The notes under the pieces were generated by a model that was not told the origin of the DNA, did no database searches, and saw nothing but the letters and a program-made list of their open reading frames with translations. Both the position numbers and the translations under genes were made by a program. From contig JAEYPY010000004.1 of NCBI GenBank assembly GCA_023410295.1, forward strand, positions 1 to 14,711: a stretch of 14,711 bases of DNA, written 5' to 3'. Positions 8,049 through 14,711 of this stretch are shown here, piece by piece (within the stretch, counting starts at the first letter, position 1; each line of letters begins with the position of its first letter). The DNA comes from Pseudomonadota bacterium. Its GTDB lineage: Bacteria; Pseudomonadota; Alphaproteobacteria; Caulobacterales; Aquidulcibacteraceae.

Positions 8049-8167
8049 GCTCCCCACAACGTGGGGGAGCTGTCGAGCGCGCAGCGCGAGACTGAGGGGC
8101 GCGTCGTACAACTCGCCCCCTCCGGCTCGCTTCGCTCGCCACCTCCCCCGTAAACGGGTGAGGAGCT
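8049..8167. repeat. Paired inverted palindromic (REP/BIME-like) element
   Basis: Two imperfect copies of a roughly 54-base unit lie head to head, at 8049-8103 and, reverse-complemented, 8114-8167. Each copy begins with a C-rich/G-rich hairpin. The left one pairs 8049-8055 with 8064-8070; the right one pairs 8142-8150 with 8155-8163 with one mismatch. Each hairpin is followed on its inner side by a shared GGGGGAG, GAGCG-rich and GAGG core. This resembles the GGGGGAG-type intergenic palindromes scattered through alphaproteobacterial genomes. It fills the gap between the convergent peptidase and oppA genes and overlaps the oppA stop codon. It may terminate or stabilise both transcripts, although no T run follows either hairpin. 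Confidence 0.75.
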
Positions 8168-9797
8168 ATGCGTTGCGGATTCCGAACCAGCGCGCGCGGT
8201 GGATGTCTTCGAGATTGTCCTCGTAGCCGGTCAAGTCCGGGTGCACGAGGTTGGTTGAGTTGATGACGACGCTGGTGCAGATCGGCGCGTCATCGAGCGC
8301 GACCTGTTCTGCTTGCGCCATCAAGCGGCCGCGCGCGCCGACATCCGGCTCGAAATCGCTCTGCGAGACCAGGCGATCATATTCGGCGTTTGAGTAGCCG
8401 GGATAGTTCTGCGGCCCGGTGCGCGTTTCCAGAAGATAGAGATAGGTGCGCGCGTCGTTGTAATCGGCGACCCAGCCGCCATCGCCGACGTCGAAATTCT
8501 TCGCGCGCAGATTGGCGTAGTGGACCTGCGTTTCAACGCCGCGGAGCTCAACCGTCACCCAGGGCGCGATCGAGTTCCAGTCGTTCTGCACGACGACGGC
8601 GACGCGCGGGTTGTCGCTGGTGGCGCGGTGCGAAAACTCGAACCGCAGCGGATTGTTGGGGCCGAAACCGGCAGCGCGCAGCAGGCGCTCGGCTTCACGC
8701 TTGCGCTCGGCCACCGGCACGTTCTTCCAGCGATATTGCGCGGTGCTGGGATAGGCGGCGATGCCCGGCGGCACCAGCGCGTACGCGGGCTGATCGCCCG
8801 TACGATAAATACGCTGCGCGACGAACTCGCGGTCATAAGCCATGCACAAGGCTTGGCGTACGCGGATGTCGTTGAACGGCGCCTTGGTCATGTTGAAGGA
8901 GAAGTAATTGACCGTGAGGTACGGCGCCACGCGCACATAGCCGGGCAACGCTGCGCGCAGCTCCTCAACCTGGTTGGACGGAAAACGGTTCGACCAGCCC
9001 GCCTCCCCGCTCATCACCTTGCGTGCGGCGGCGTTCACGTCGGTGGCGGGATAGAAGTAGAGGTGATCGAGCACGACATTGTCGTTGTCCCAGAAGCGCG
9101 GATTGCGCTCCAGGTGCACGATGTAGTTCGACCACCAGCGCACCAATTGGTAGGGGCCGTTGACGACGACGTTCGCGGGATCGATCCAGTCAGAACCGTG
9201 CCGCTCGACGACGTGCTTAGGCACAGGGAACGCCGTGTAGTGCTTGAGGAGCTGCGGCAGATAAGGCGCCGGGTGCTCCAGCTCGATCTCAAGCGTCAGA
9301 TCATCAATCGCGCGCACGCCCAGCGTTTCGACCGGCGCTTGGCCGCTGTTGATCGCTTCGGCGTTCTTGATCGGATAGAGGATCGCCGCGTACTCGGCGA
9401 GCGTCTCCGGATCGAGGATGCGCTTGAACGCGAACTCGAAATCGTGCGCATCGCAGGCTTCGCCATCCGACCACACGGCGCGGCGCAGAAAGAATGTCCA
9501 GGTGCGGCCGTCTTCGCTGGTTTCCCAACGTTCGGCCATCCCTGGGACAGGTTCGGACTTCGCGTTCTCGGTGGTGAGACCGATGAACATGTTGCCGACG
9601 ATGTTATTCTCCCAGATGCCCGAGGCCTTGTGCGGATCGAGCGAGAGCGGCTCGCCCTGATTGGCGATGTCGAGCGACTTGCGCTGCTTGTCGAGGCCGA
9701 TGACGGACCCGTTGGCGCAAGCCCCCAGTGAGGTGGCGGCCGTCAGTCCGCCGGCGCCAGCGAGCAATTTTCTGCGATTGGTCCAGAACGCGCTCAT
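8166..9797 (-). CDS. oppA: Peptide ABC transporter substrate-binding protein (OppA-like Tat lipoprotein)
   Basis: A 543-residue family 5 extracellular solute-binding protein that captures oligopeptides for import. Characteristic segments are EPLSLDPHKASG near the N-terminus, a GLTTEN/PGMAERWETSEDGRTWTFFLR stretch, VNGPYQL, and NDIRVRQALCMAYDRE. The length fits the OppA subfamily. The signal region reads T-N-R8-R9-K-L-L, a hydrophobic run, then LGAC with C27. That is a twin-arginine motif followed by a lipobox, so the protein should be lipid-anchored at the membrane. AAGGAG lies eight bases before the ATG, inside the 3' end of oppC, and only two bases separate the oppC stop from this start. 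It is the last gene of oppB-oppC-oppA. Its exact ligand (di-, oligo- or cell-wall peptides) cannot be read from sequence alone. Confidence 0.92.
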   Translation of the reverse strand: MSAFWTNRRKLLAGAGGLTAATSLGACANGSVIGLDKQRKSLDIANQGEPLSLDPHKASGIWENNIVGNMFIGLTTENAKSEPVPGMAERWETSEDGRTWTFFLRRAVWSDGEACDAHDFEFAFKRILDPETLAEYAAILYPIKNAEAINSGQAPVETLGVRAIDDLTLEIELEHPAPYLPQLLKHYTAFPVPKHVVERHGSDWIDPANVVVNGPYQLVRWWSNYIVHLERNPRFWDNDNVVLDHLYFYPATDVNAAARKVMSGEAGWSNRFPSNQVEELRAALPGYVRVAPYLTVNYFSFNMTKAPFNDIRVRQALCMAYDREFVAQRIYRTGDQPAYALVPPGIAAYPSTAQYRWKNVPVAERKREAERLLRAAGFGPNNPLRFEFSHRATSDNPRVAVVVQNDWNSIAPWVTVELRGVETQVHYANLRAKNFDVGDGGWVADYNDARTYLYLLETRTGPQNYPGYSNAEYDRLVSQSDFEPDVGARGRLMAQAEQVALDDAPICTSVVINSTNLVHPDLTGYEDNLEDIHRARWFGIRNA

Positions 9798-9799
9798 GA

Positions 9800-10708
9800 T
9801 CAGCGCTCCTTCGGATCGAGTGCGTCGCGCAGGCCGTCGCCCAGGAAGTTGAGCGCGAGCAGCGTGACCAGCATGGTGATGGCCGGCGAGATCAGCATCC
9901 AGGGCGCGGTGATCATCTGCCGCGCGCCTTGCGAAATGAGGCTGCCCAGCGAAGCCAGGGGCTCCTGCACGCCGAGGCCAATGAACGACAGAAAGCTCTC
10001 GGCCAGGATGATGACGGGAATGTTGAGCGTGGCGAAGACGACGACGGGCCCGAGCACGTTGGGCACGATGTGGCGGAAGACGATCTGGATCGGGCGCGCA
10101 CCAGCCGCACGCGCGGCTTCTACGAACTCCTTACTGCGCAGCGAAATGGTTTGCCCGCGCACGATCCGGGCCATGGTGAGCCACTCCACCGCGCCGATGG
10201 CGCAGAAGACCAGCACCAGCTTCAAGTTCGGGTCCGGCACGGTGACGACCGTCATCAGCACGATGACGAAGAACACGAACGGGATGGCGTAGAGCACATC
10301 GACGAAGCGCATCATCAAATGGTCAAGCCAGCCGCCGAAGAAGCCGGCGATGGCGCCGTAGGCGACGCCGATGGTGAGCGCGACCGTGGTGGCGGCAAGG
10401 CCGACGAGCAGCGAAATGCCGAGGCCGTGGATGAGACGCGCGACAATGTCACGGCCTTCGGTGTCGGTACCGAGCCAATGCATGTTCTCGGATGTCGGCG
10501 CGATCGCGACGCTGTCGCGGAAGATGGCCTCCGCCTTGTGCACCCAGAGGAAGGGGCCAAACACGGCGATGAGCACGAGGATCGCGACCACGTACATGCT
10601 GACGACGGCCGCCGGATTGCGCATGAGGCGCCGTCGCGCGTCTTCCCACAGCGAGCGGCCCTTGATGCCGACCGGCGGCGCGGCTTCGTCGAGAAGAATA
10701 TCGCTCAT
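9800..10708 (-). CDS. oppC: Peptide ABC transporter permease OppC
   Basis: A 302-residue inner-membrane permease that pairs with OppB to form the translocation pore. It has an OppC-type N-terminal segment (RSLWEDARRRLMRNPAAVVSM leading into the first helix at about 35-55) and a periplasmic loop carrying HWLGTDTEGRDIVARLIHG (77-95), a hallmark of OppC/DppC. About five more helices follow, with the cytoplasmic EAA coupling loop at E198-AARAAGARPIQ-IVFRHIVPN. The C-terminus LGDGLRDALDPKER is standard for the family. Its ATG overlaps the oppB stop in an ATGA arrangement, pointing to translational coupling in the order B-C-A. Confidence 0.94.
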   Translation of the reverse strand: MSDILLDEAAPPVGIKGRSLWEDARRRLMRNPAAVVSMYVVAILVLIAVFGPFLWVHKAEAIFRDSVAIAPTSENMHWLGTDTEGRDIVARLIHGLGISLLVGLAATTVALTIGVAYGAIAGFFGGWLDHLMMRFVDVLYAIPFVFFVIVLMTVVTVPDPNLKLVLVFCAIGAVEWLTMARIVRGQTISLRSKEFVEAARAAGARPIQIVFRHIVPNVLGPVVVFATLNIPVIILAESFLSFIGLGVQEPLASLGSLISQGARQMITAPWMLISPAITMLVTLLALNFLGDGLRDALDPKER

Positions 10709-11655
10709 GCCGTGCGGGCCCGCGGATCAAGCACGCGGTACATGAGGTCCGCGCCGAGGTTGAGAAGGATGATGAGAAACGAGTAGATGAGCACCACGCC
10801 CATCACGAGCGTGTAGTCGCGCTGCGTGGCGGCGATGACGAATTGCTTGCCGATGCCTGGCAAGCTGAACACCGTCTCGACCACGAACGAACCGGCCATG
10901 ACGCCCGCGAGCGCGGGGCCGACATAGGAGACCACCGGCAAAAGCGCGATTGGCAGCGCGTGGCGCCAGATCACTTGCGCTTCGGGCAAGCCCTTGGCGC
11001 GCGCCGTGCGAATGGCGTTGGAGCGCATCGCTTCGATCATGCTGGCGCGCATGAGGCGCGAGACGATGGCTGTCAGCGGCAGCGCAAGCGTCAGGATCGG
11101 CAGGATCAGATAGCGCAACCCATATTCGTCGCGGTGCAGGCCCTGCGTTGGGAAAAGCTTGAGTTCGATGCCGAGCCAGAGCTGCAACAGCGGACCAACG
11201 ACAAGCGGCGGCAAGCAGACGCCGGCAATGGCGATGGCCATGACGAGATAGTCTTGCGCCTTGTTCTGGCGGAGCGCCGCCATGATGCCAAGTGTGCCGC
11301 CGACCAGAAGCGCGAAAGCCATGGCGCCGAGGCCGAGCACGAGGCTGGTCGGCGCGCCTTCGGCGATGATGTCGACGACGTCCTTATCCTTGTAGGTCAT
11401 GGACGGGCCGAGATCGCCGCGCAGCAACCCCCCGCCCCGCTCCTCGCTGCCGACGAGATAGCGCAGCAGCTGCTGGCCGATCGGCAGGTCGAGGCCGTAC
11501 TGGGCCTCGAGACGCCGCTCGATCTCTGGCGGCATCTGGCGTTCTTTCGTGAACGGCCCGCCCGGCGCCAGGTGCATCAGCACAAACGCGGCGGCTATGA
11601 TGGCGAGTAGCGTGGGTACTGCGACGACAAGGCGCCGAACGGCTTGTGCGAGCAT
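10705..11655 (-). CDS. oppB: Peptide ABC transporter permease OppB
   Basis: A 316-residue six-helix permease and the first gene of the oppB-oppC-oppA operon. It shows the N-terminal helix (8-29) followed by APGGPF, then GDLGPSMTYKDKDV in the first periplasmic loop. The cytoplasmic coupling loop is RTARAKGLPEAQVIWRHALPIALLPVVSY (from about 216), closely matching OppB of enteric bacteria. The protein ends with GADLMYRVLDPRAR. A weak ribosome site, AGGA, lies about eight bases before the ATG. No ATP-binding subunit (OppD/OppF) occurs anywhere in the window, so the energising ATPases must be encoded elsewhere or shared with another peptide transporter. Confidence 0.94.
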   Translation of the reverse strand: MLAQAVRRLVVAVPTLLAIIAAAFVLMHLAPGGPFTKERQMPPEIERRLEAQYGLDLPIGQQLLRYLVGSEERGGGLLRGDLGPSMTYKDKDVVDIIAEGAPTSLVLGLGAMAFALLVGGTLGIMAALRQNKAQDYLVMAIAIAGVCLPPLVVGPLLQLWLGIELKLFPTQGLHRDEYGLRYLILPILTLALPLTAIVSRLMRASMIEAMRSNAIRTARAKGLPEAQVIWRHALPIALLPVVSYVGPALAGVMAGSFVVETVFSLPGIGKQFVIAATQRDYTLVMGVVLIYSFLIILLNLGADLMYRVLDPRARTA

Positions 11656-11734
11656 CCCAACGTCCTAGTTGCACCTAACAGGCGAAAGCGGGCGAACCTT
11701 GCTTCCCCGGTAAGCCATGTCAACGTGGCGTATC

Positions 11735-12172
11735 ATGACAGAATTCAGGACCCTAACCCCAGACTTCGCGGTCGCCTCAAGCCAGCTGCAGGTGGAGGAC
11801 GTCGCCCGCGCCGCTGCGGAAGGCTTCAAACTCATCGTCTGCAACCGGCCCGACAAGGAAGAGCCAGGCCAACCTTCCGAAGCCGAAATAAAGGCCGCGG
11901 CACAGGAGGCTGGGCTCGATTTCCGCAGTCTGCCTTACCGCGGCCCCACCCCGCCCGGAATAGTGGCTGAGACGGCTCTCATGCTGGATGAGACGAGCGG
12001 TCCTGTGCTGGCCTATTGCCGAACCGGGAACCGGTCGATTATGGCGTGGGCATTCGCGCAGGCGCTGTCCGGGGGGCAGCGTCCCGACGATATAATCGCA
12101 TTAGCGGCCAAGGCAGGGTACGACTTAGAAGGGGCGCGGGGAGCGCTCGAGACACTGGCGCCCAAGGCCTAG
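11735..12172 (+). CDS. DUF442/Blh-type sulfurtransferase- or phosphatase-like protein
   Basis: This protein of about 145 residues matches the beta-lactamase-hydrolase-like N-terminal family (DUF442, TIGR01244). Near the start it has the phrase FAVASSQ, then CNRPDKEEPGQPS. The active-site loop YCRTGNRS lies at 12014-12037, with its nucleophilic Cys at 12017-12019. The C-x4-R loop is six residues long, as in rhodanese sulfurtransferases, rather than the seven-residue C-x5-R of dual-specificity phosphatases. Persulfide chemistry is therefore the better guess. In some relatives this domain is fused to a metallo-beta-lactamase domain. I chose the ATG at 11735 because family similarity starts there. 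An in-frame ATG at 11717 would add six residues, and neither start has a good ribosome site. It is divergent from oppB across about 80 bases. Confidence 0.82.
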   Translation: MTEFRTLTPDFAVASSQLQVEDVARAAAEGFKLIVCNRPDKEEPGQPSEAEIKAAAQEAGLDFRSLPYRGPTPPGIVAETALMLDETSGPVLAYCRTGNRSIMAWAFAQALSGGQRPDDIIALAAKAGYDLEGARGALETLAPKA

Positions 12173-12288
12173 CCGGCGGGCGTCATCAGGATCCACGCCA
12201 TCTTCAGTAAGATGATCAAGGACAGGGCGACCAGCACAGTGCGCACGCGATCCAATGCGAACAGGCAGACGGTTAAGGCGGCGCTCAT
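12169..12288 (-). CDS. Possible 39-residue single-helix membrane protein
   Basis: In the 156-base gap between the Blh-like and ATP-grasp genes, a minus-strand frame encodes a 39-residue peptide. It has a strongly hydrophobic run at about residues 16-36 (VRTVLVALSLIILLKMAWIL), consistent with one transmembrane helix. Its TAG stop and that of the Blh-like gene share the palindrome CTAG at 12169-12172. The ribosome site is poor: AAGGGG only one base before ATG. The frame extends upstream into the start of the ATP-grasp gene, so the true start is uncertain. It could be a chance frame. Confidence 0.3.
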   Translation of the reverse strand: MSAALTVCLFALDRVRTVLVALSLIILLKMAWILMTPAG

Positions 12289-12328
12289 GCCCCTTGCCGG
12301 TGCAAGCCTCGGGCCGGTCTGAACCCAT

Positions 12329-13276
12329 ATGACCGATGCAACGCCACGCGTATTCCAGACTTCCGGCCGTGTGTGGCTGCGCGACTTCGAGTTTGGCCTA
12401 ACCGGCCTCACAGTGCGCAAGACCGGCGCGCGGGTGCCCTACTCACCCTCCGTGCTGAAACAGGTCTCGGCCTGGTTCGCCTATTTCATCGCGGCGCGGC
12501 GGATCGAACCGTTGACGCCGCACTTCACCATCGCCTTCGCGCCGGAACGGGCGCGGCCCTGGTATCTCATTTGGGCGGTGGCGCGCGCGGCTGGCGCGAA
12601 ACTGGTGAAGGACACCGCGCACGCCGATGTCGTGATGCATTTCGAGGACGCGACCTACAGCCCCAACGATGCGCCGCTGCGCCTGAAACCCGGCGCGAAG
12701 CTGGTAAACTTCCGTTGCTGCGATGTCTCGAAAACGAACGTCGCGCGCGCGACGGCCGCGGCCTTTGGTAATCAGCTCGCCGTCGATCCCCAGCTCTTTG
12801 ATGGCGACGCGGTTGAGAAGTCCGAGATTAACGCGGCGCATGACGGGCGCATCGTGCGCTGCCCGATGGCGCCTGTGCCGGGCCGCGTTTACCAGCGCGT
12901 GATCGACAACCGCATCGACGCCGACCTGGTCGAGGACCTGCGCACCTGCACCGTGGGCGGCAAGCCGGTCTGTGTTTTTCTGAAGCGCCGGCAAGTAACC
13001 AAGCGCTTCCTCAACACGAATACCGAGGTGCTGCTGCGGACTCCGGAGGAGGTGTTCTCTGCGGAGGAGATCGCGCAGATCGGCGCGTTCACGCGCGAGA
13101 TCGGTTTGGACTGGGGCGGCGTGGACGTGTTGCGCGATCGGGCCGATGGGCGGCTCTACATCGTCGACGCCAACAAGACCGACATGGGCCCGCCGATCTC
13201 GCTGAACCTGCCGGACAAGATCAAGGCGACGTTGATGCTGCGCGACGCGTTCCGGCGCTTCGTCACGGGCCAGTGA
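12329..13276 (+). CDS. Putative ATP-grasp enzyme of unknown function
   Basis: I do not recognise a named family for this 315-residue protein. The C-terminal half looks like an ATP-grasp fold. AVEKSEINAAHDGRIVRCPM (161-180) supplies a candidate nucleotide-binding Lys164. YQRVIDNR and KPVCVFLKRR follow. Then DWGGVDVLRDRADGRLYIVDANKTDMGPP (261-289) carries acidic and Asn residues D266, D280 and N282, placed like the Mg-ATP ligands of ATP-grasp ligases. The N-terminal 120 residues contain WYLIWAVARAAGAKLVKD and may form the pre-ATP domain. ATP-grasp enzymes usually join a carboxylate to an amine or thiol through an acyl-phosphate; the substrate here is unknown. There is no clear Shine-Dalgarno before the ATG. 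The MBL gene starts ten bases after its stop, so the two are probably co-transcribed. Confidence 0.7.
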   Translation: MTDATPRVFQTSGRVWLRDFEFGLTGLTVRKTGARVPYSPSVLKQVSAWFAYFIAARRIEPLTPHFTIAFAPERARPWYLIWAVARAAGAKLVKDTAHADVVMHFEDATYSPNDAPLRLKPGAKLVNFRCCDVSKTNVARATAAAFGNQLAVDPQLFDGDAVEKSEINAAHDGRIVRCPMAPVPGRVYQRVIDNRIDADLVEDLRTCTVGGKPVCVFLKRRQVTKRFLNTNTEVLLRTPEEVFSAEEIAQIGAFTREIGLDWGGVDVLRDRADGRLYIVDANKTDMGPPISLNLPDKIKATLMLRDAFRRFVTGQ

Positions 13277-13286
13277 GGCAATCTAT

Positions 13287-14198
13287 ATGGCGTACAAAAT
13301 TCCGTTCGTTCGCGACATGGAGTTTGAGTACGAGAAGGCAGCAGCGGTTTCCCCGCTGATCCGCCGGCTCGTGGCCAATAATCCCGGACCGTTCACCTAC
13401 AAAGGCACCGGCGTCTATATCGTCGGCCGCGGGGACGTGGCGATTATCGACCCCGGCCCCGACAACGATGCGCACATCGAGGCGTTGCTCAAGGCCGTCG
13501 AAGGCGAGCGGGTGACGCACATTCTCGTCACCCACCGGCATATGGATCACAGCCCCGCAGCGCGCCCGTTGGCCGAGCGCACCGGCGCGAAAGTGTACGC
13601 GAGCAAGATTCCGCCAAAGCCGAGCGAATGCGACGAGCTGCGGTTGGAGGCGTCCGACGATCATGGCTTTCAGCCGGATGAAGACGTCGTCGATGGCCAA
13701 CGCTTTTCTGGTCCCGGCTGGACCATCGAAGCGGTGGCCACGCCGGGACATACCAACAATCACACGGCCTACGCGCTGATCGAAGAGAACGCGCTCTTTC
13801 CCGGCGATCACATCATGGGCTGGTCGACGACCGTCATTGGCCCGCCGGATGGCGACATGACGGATTATCTCAACAGTCTGGAGAAAGTGCGCGACCGCGA
13901 TTACGCGACGCTGTGGCCGACGCATGGTCCGCCGGTGCGAGACGTGCGCCCGTTCGTGCAGGCCTTCATCAATCACCGGCTCCAACGCGAAGCTCAGATT
14001 CTCGAGCAGCTCGCGGCCGGCAAACGGCGCATCAAGGACATGGTCACGGTGATTTACGCGGACGTGGACAAGCGCCTGCATCCGGCTGCGTGTCACTCCG
14101 TGCTGGCGCATATGATCCGGCTGGTCGAACTCGGCCGCGTTGGCTGCGAAGGGCCGGCGTGCGTTGAAAACGAATATTGGCTGAAGCGCGCGGCTTGA
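13287..14198 (+). CDS. Metallo-beta-lactamase-fold hydrolase, LACTB2-like
   Basis: A 303-residue protein with a full set of predicted di-zinc ligands: H83, H85, D87 and H88 in THRHMDHS, H155 in TPGHTNNH, D174 in FPGDHIMG, and H213 in PTHGPP. The STTVIGPPDGDMTDYLNSLEKV stretch and the alpha-helical C-terminal domain (about 225-300, winged-helix-like) fit the LACTB2 subfamily rather than beta-lactamases, glyoxalase II or ETHE1. Characterised LACTB2 proteins are endoribonucleases, but many bacterial members are uncharacterised, so the substrate is open. GAGG overlapping the upstream stop codon lies eight bases before the ATG. It follows the ATP-grasp-like gene by ten bases and converges on the small gene at 14226. 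Confidence 0.88.
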   Translation: MAYKIPFVRDMEFEYEKAAAVSPLIRRLVANNPGPFTYKGTGVYIVGRGDVAIIDPGPDNDAHIEALLKAVEGERVTHILVTHRHMDHSPAARPLAERTGAKVYASKIPPKPSECDELRLEASDDHGFQPDEDVVDGQRFSGPGWTIEAVATPGHTNNHTAYALIEENALFPGDHIMGWSTTVIGPPDGDMTDYLNSLEKVRDRDYATLWPTHGPPVRDVRPFVQAFINHRLQREAQILEQLAAGKRRIKDMVTVIYADVDKRLHPAACHSVLAHMIRLVELGRVGCEGPACVENEYWLKRAA

Positions 14199-14225
14199 TG
14201 CGGGCCTGAAGACCGGCGGTCCAAG

Positions 14226-14456
14226 TCAGTGCACGCGCTCGACGGGGCCTTCGAACGTCTCGATCGCGACGATGCGGCCTGCATCGGTGAGATCGCGGAT
14301 CTGGAAGCCGCCGGCGCCGAATTTTTCGCGCGGCTTTGAACTCCAGGCATGCGCCTGAAAGGCGACCATGGTGAGATTGCGCGCTTTGACAGCGCGGGCG
14401 TGGCAGACCGAGTTCTGCTCGGTGGTCTCGGTCAGATACTCAATACGAAAGCGCAT
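14226..14456 (-). CDS. Small conserved-looking hypothetical protein
   Basis: A 76-residue soluble protein with no signal peptide or membrane helix. It starts MRFRIEYLTETTEQ and has a beta-strand-like rhythm with a single Cys at residue 18. The gene has a good ribosome site (AAGAGG ending about five bases before ATG) and ends 27 bases from the convergent MBL gene. These features support a real gene. I do not recognise the family and assign no function. Confidence 0.6.
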   Translation of the reverse strand: MRFRIEYLTETTEQNSVCHARAVKARNLTMVAFQAHAWSSKPREKFGAGGFQIRDLTDAGRIVAIETFEGPVERVH

Positions 14457-14573
14457 GGCGGCCTCTTGGGATGGCCGGACTTTACGCGCGCTTGCGAACG
14501 CTTTGAATTTGCACGCTCGGTCTAGACGGACGGCCTAGTGCGGAAGAGGAGTCAAAGTTCCCGCATGGCGTTC

Positions 14574-14598
14574 GGAACGAACACCCAGTCTTGGCGTT
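14574..14598 (+). promoter_or_regulatory. Candidate EcfG (general stress sigma) promoter
   Basis: GGAAC at 14574-14578 and CGTT at 14595-14598 are separated by 16 bases. This is the layout known for EcfG/SigT-dependent general stress promoters of alphaproteobacteria. It lies in the gene-free right edge and points rightward. A purine-rich AAAAAAGGAAAG stretch near 14693-14704 could be the ribosome site of a gene starting just past the window. The motif is short, so a chance match is possible. Confidence 0.4.
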
Positions 14599-14601
14599 GT
14601 T

Positions 14602-14623
14602 ATCGAGCCTTCGAAGGATCGAT
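14602..14623. promoter_or_regulatory. Near-perfect 22-bp palindrome, possible operator
   Basis: The two 11-base halves are reverse complements except for one pair. The arms are ATCGA and TCGAT, the centre is CCTTCGAAGG, and a G and an A at the mismatched positions separate arm from centre. It begins three bases after the -10 of the candidate EcfG promoter, so it would cover the transcription start. That position suits a repressor site, or a hairpin at the 5' end of the transcript. Confidence 0.4.
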
Positions 14624-14711
14624 AGAAATATTGGTCGGCGAACGCAGGACGGCCTGGGTCAAACCAGCGCCGTTTTCGTTTGCGCGCCAGGCAAAAAAGG
14701 AAAGCGGCTCC

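Larger units (their letters stand above)
14457..14711. other. Right-edge intergenic region without a supported gene
   Basis: These 255 bases hold the candidate stress promoter and palindrome described separately, and otherwise no recognisable gene. A + strand frame from an ATG at 14565 stays open to the window end (49 codons). However, its nearest purine-rich site is about 13 bases upstream, its product is not recognisable, and it overlaps the candidate promoter. Confidence 0.4.

Noticed and set aside
8520..9731. Long + strand open frame (403 codons) opposite oppA
   Set aside because: Antisense shadow of a well-supported substrate-binding protein gene, with no recognisable domain or ribosome site.
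13287..14198. Reading the MBL protein as a beta-lactamase or antibiotic-resistance gene
   Set aside because: The motif context and C-terminal domain fit LACTB2-like hydrolases, and there is no signal peptide.
14565..14711. Partial gene starting at ATG 14565 and running off the window
   Set aside because: The ribosome-site spacing is too long, the product is not recognisable, and the ATG lies upstream of the candidate promoter -10. Kept only as a possibility.

Overview
The window reads as GC-rich chromosomal DNA of an alphaproteobacterium, probably near Caulobacterales/Hyphomonadaceae. The basis is protein style (plant-type glutathione reductase, NodN-like MaoC protein, twin-arginine lipoproteins), a Caulobacter-like promoter ahead of purL and an EcfG-like promoter at the right end. 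The exact taxon is an inference. Genes are dense and look like core or shell genome. I see no rRNA, tRNA, transposase, phage gene or CRISPR array.

Layout from left to right. (1) A small secreted Arg/Asp-rich protein (246-731, +) converges on glutathione reductase gor (794-2179, -), with a hairpin terminator between them. (2) purL (2195-4426, -) lies 15 bases upstream of gor on the same strand. (3) Divergent from purL is a tight + strand run: a NodN-like MaoC protein (4551-5006), a PP2C-like phosphatase (5006-5848, TGATG overlap) and an exported oligopeptidase B-like S9A peptidase (5867-8047). (4) A two-copy inverted palindromic repeat (8049-8167) separates the peptidase from a convergent peptide-transporter operon, oppB-oppC-oppA (11655 down to 8166, -), which has no ATPase gene in the window. 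(5) Divergent from oppB are a DUF442/Blh sulfurtransferase-like protein (11735-12172), a putative ATP-grasp enzyme of unknown role (12329-13276) and a LACTB2-like metallo-beta-lactamase-fold hydrolase (13287-14198), all +. A short hypothetical gene (14226-14456, -) converges on them. (6) The last 255 bases hold a candidate EcfG promoter and a near-perfect 22-bp palindrome, probably upstream of a gene starting beyond the window.

The most coherent functional theme is peptide use. The oligopeptidase and OppA both carry a twin-arginine signal followed by a lipobox cysteine, so both are predicted to be lipid-anchored outside the cytoplasm. The peptidase could trim peptides that OppA/OppB/OppC then import. 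The least explained gene is the ATP-grasp-like protein. No clearly new defence or mobile system is visible. The best leads are the ATP-grasp protein, the MaoC protein whose catalytic Asp position is Ala, the peptidase/Opp pairing and the regulatory region at the right edge.
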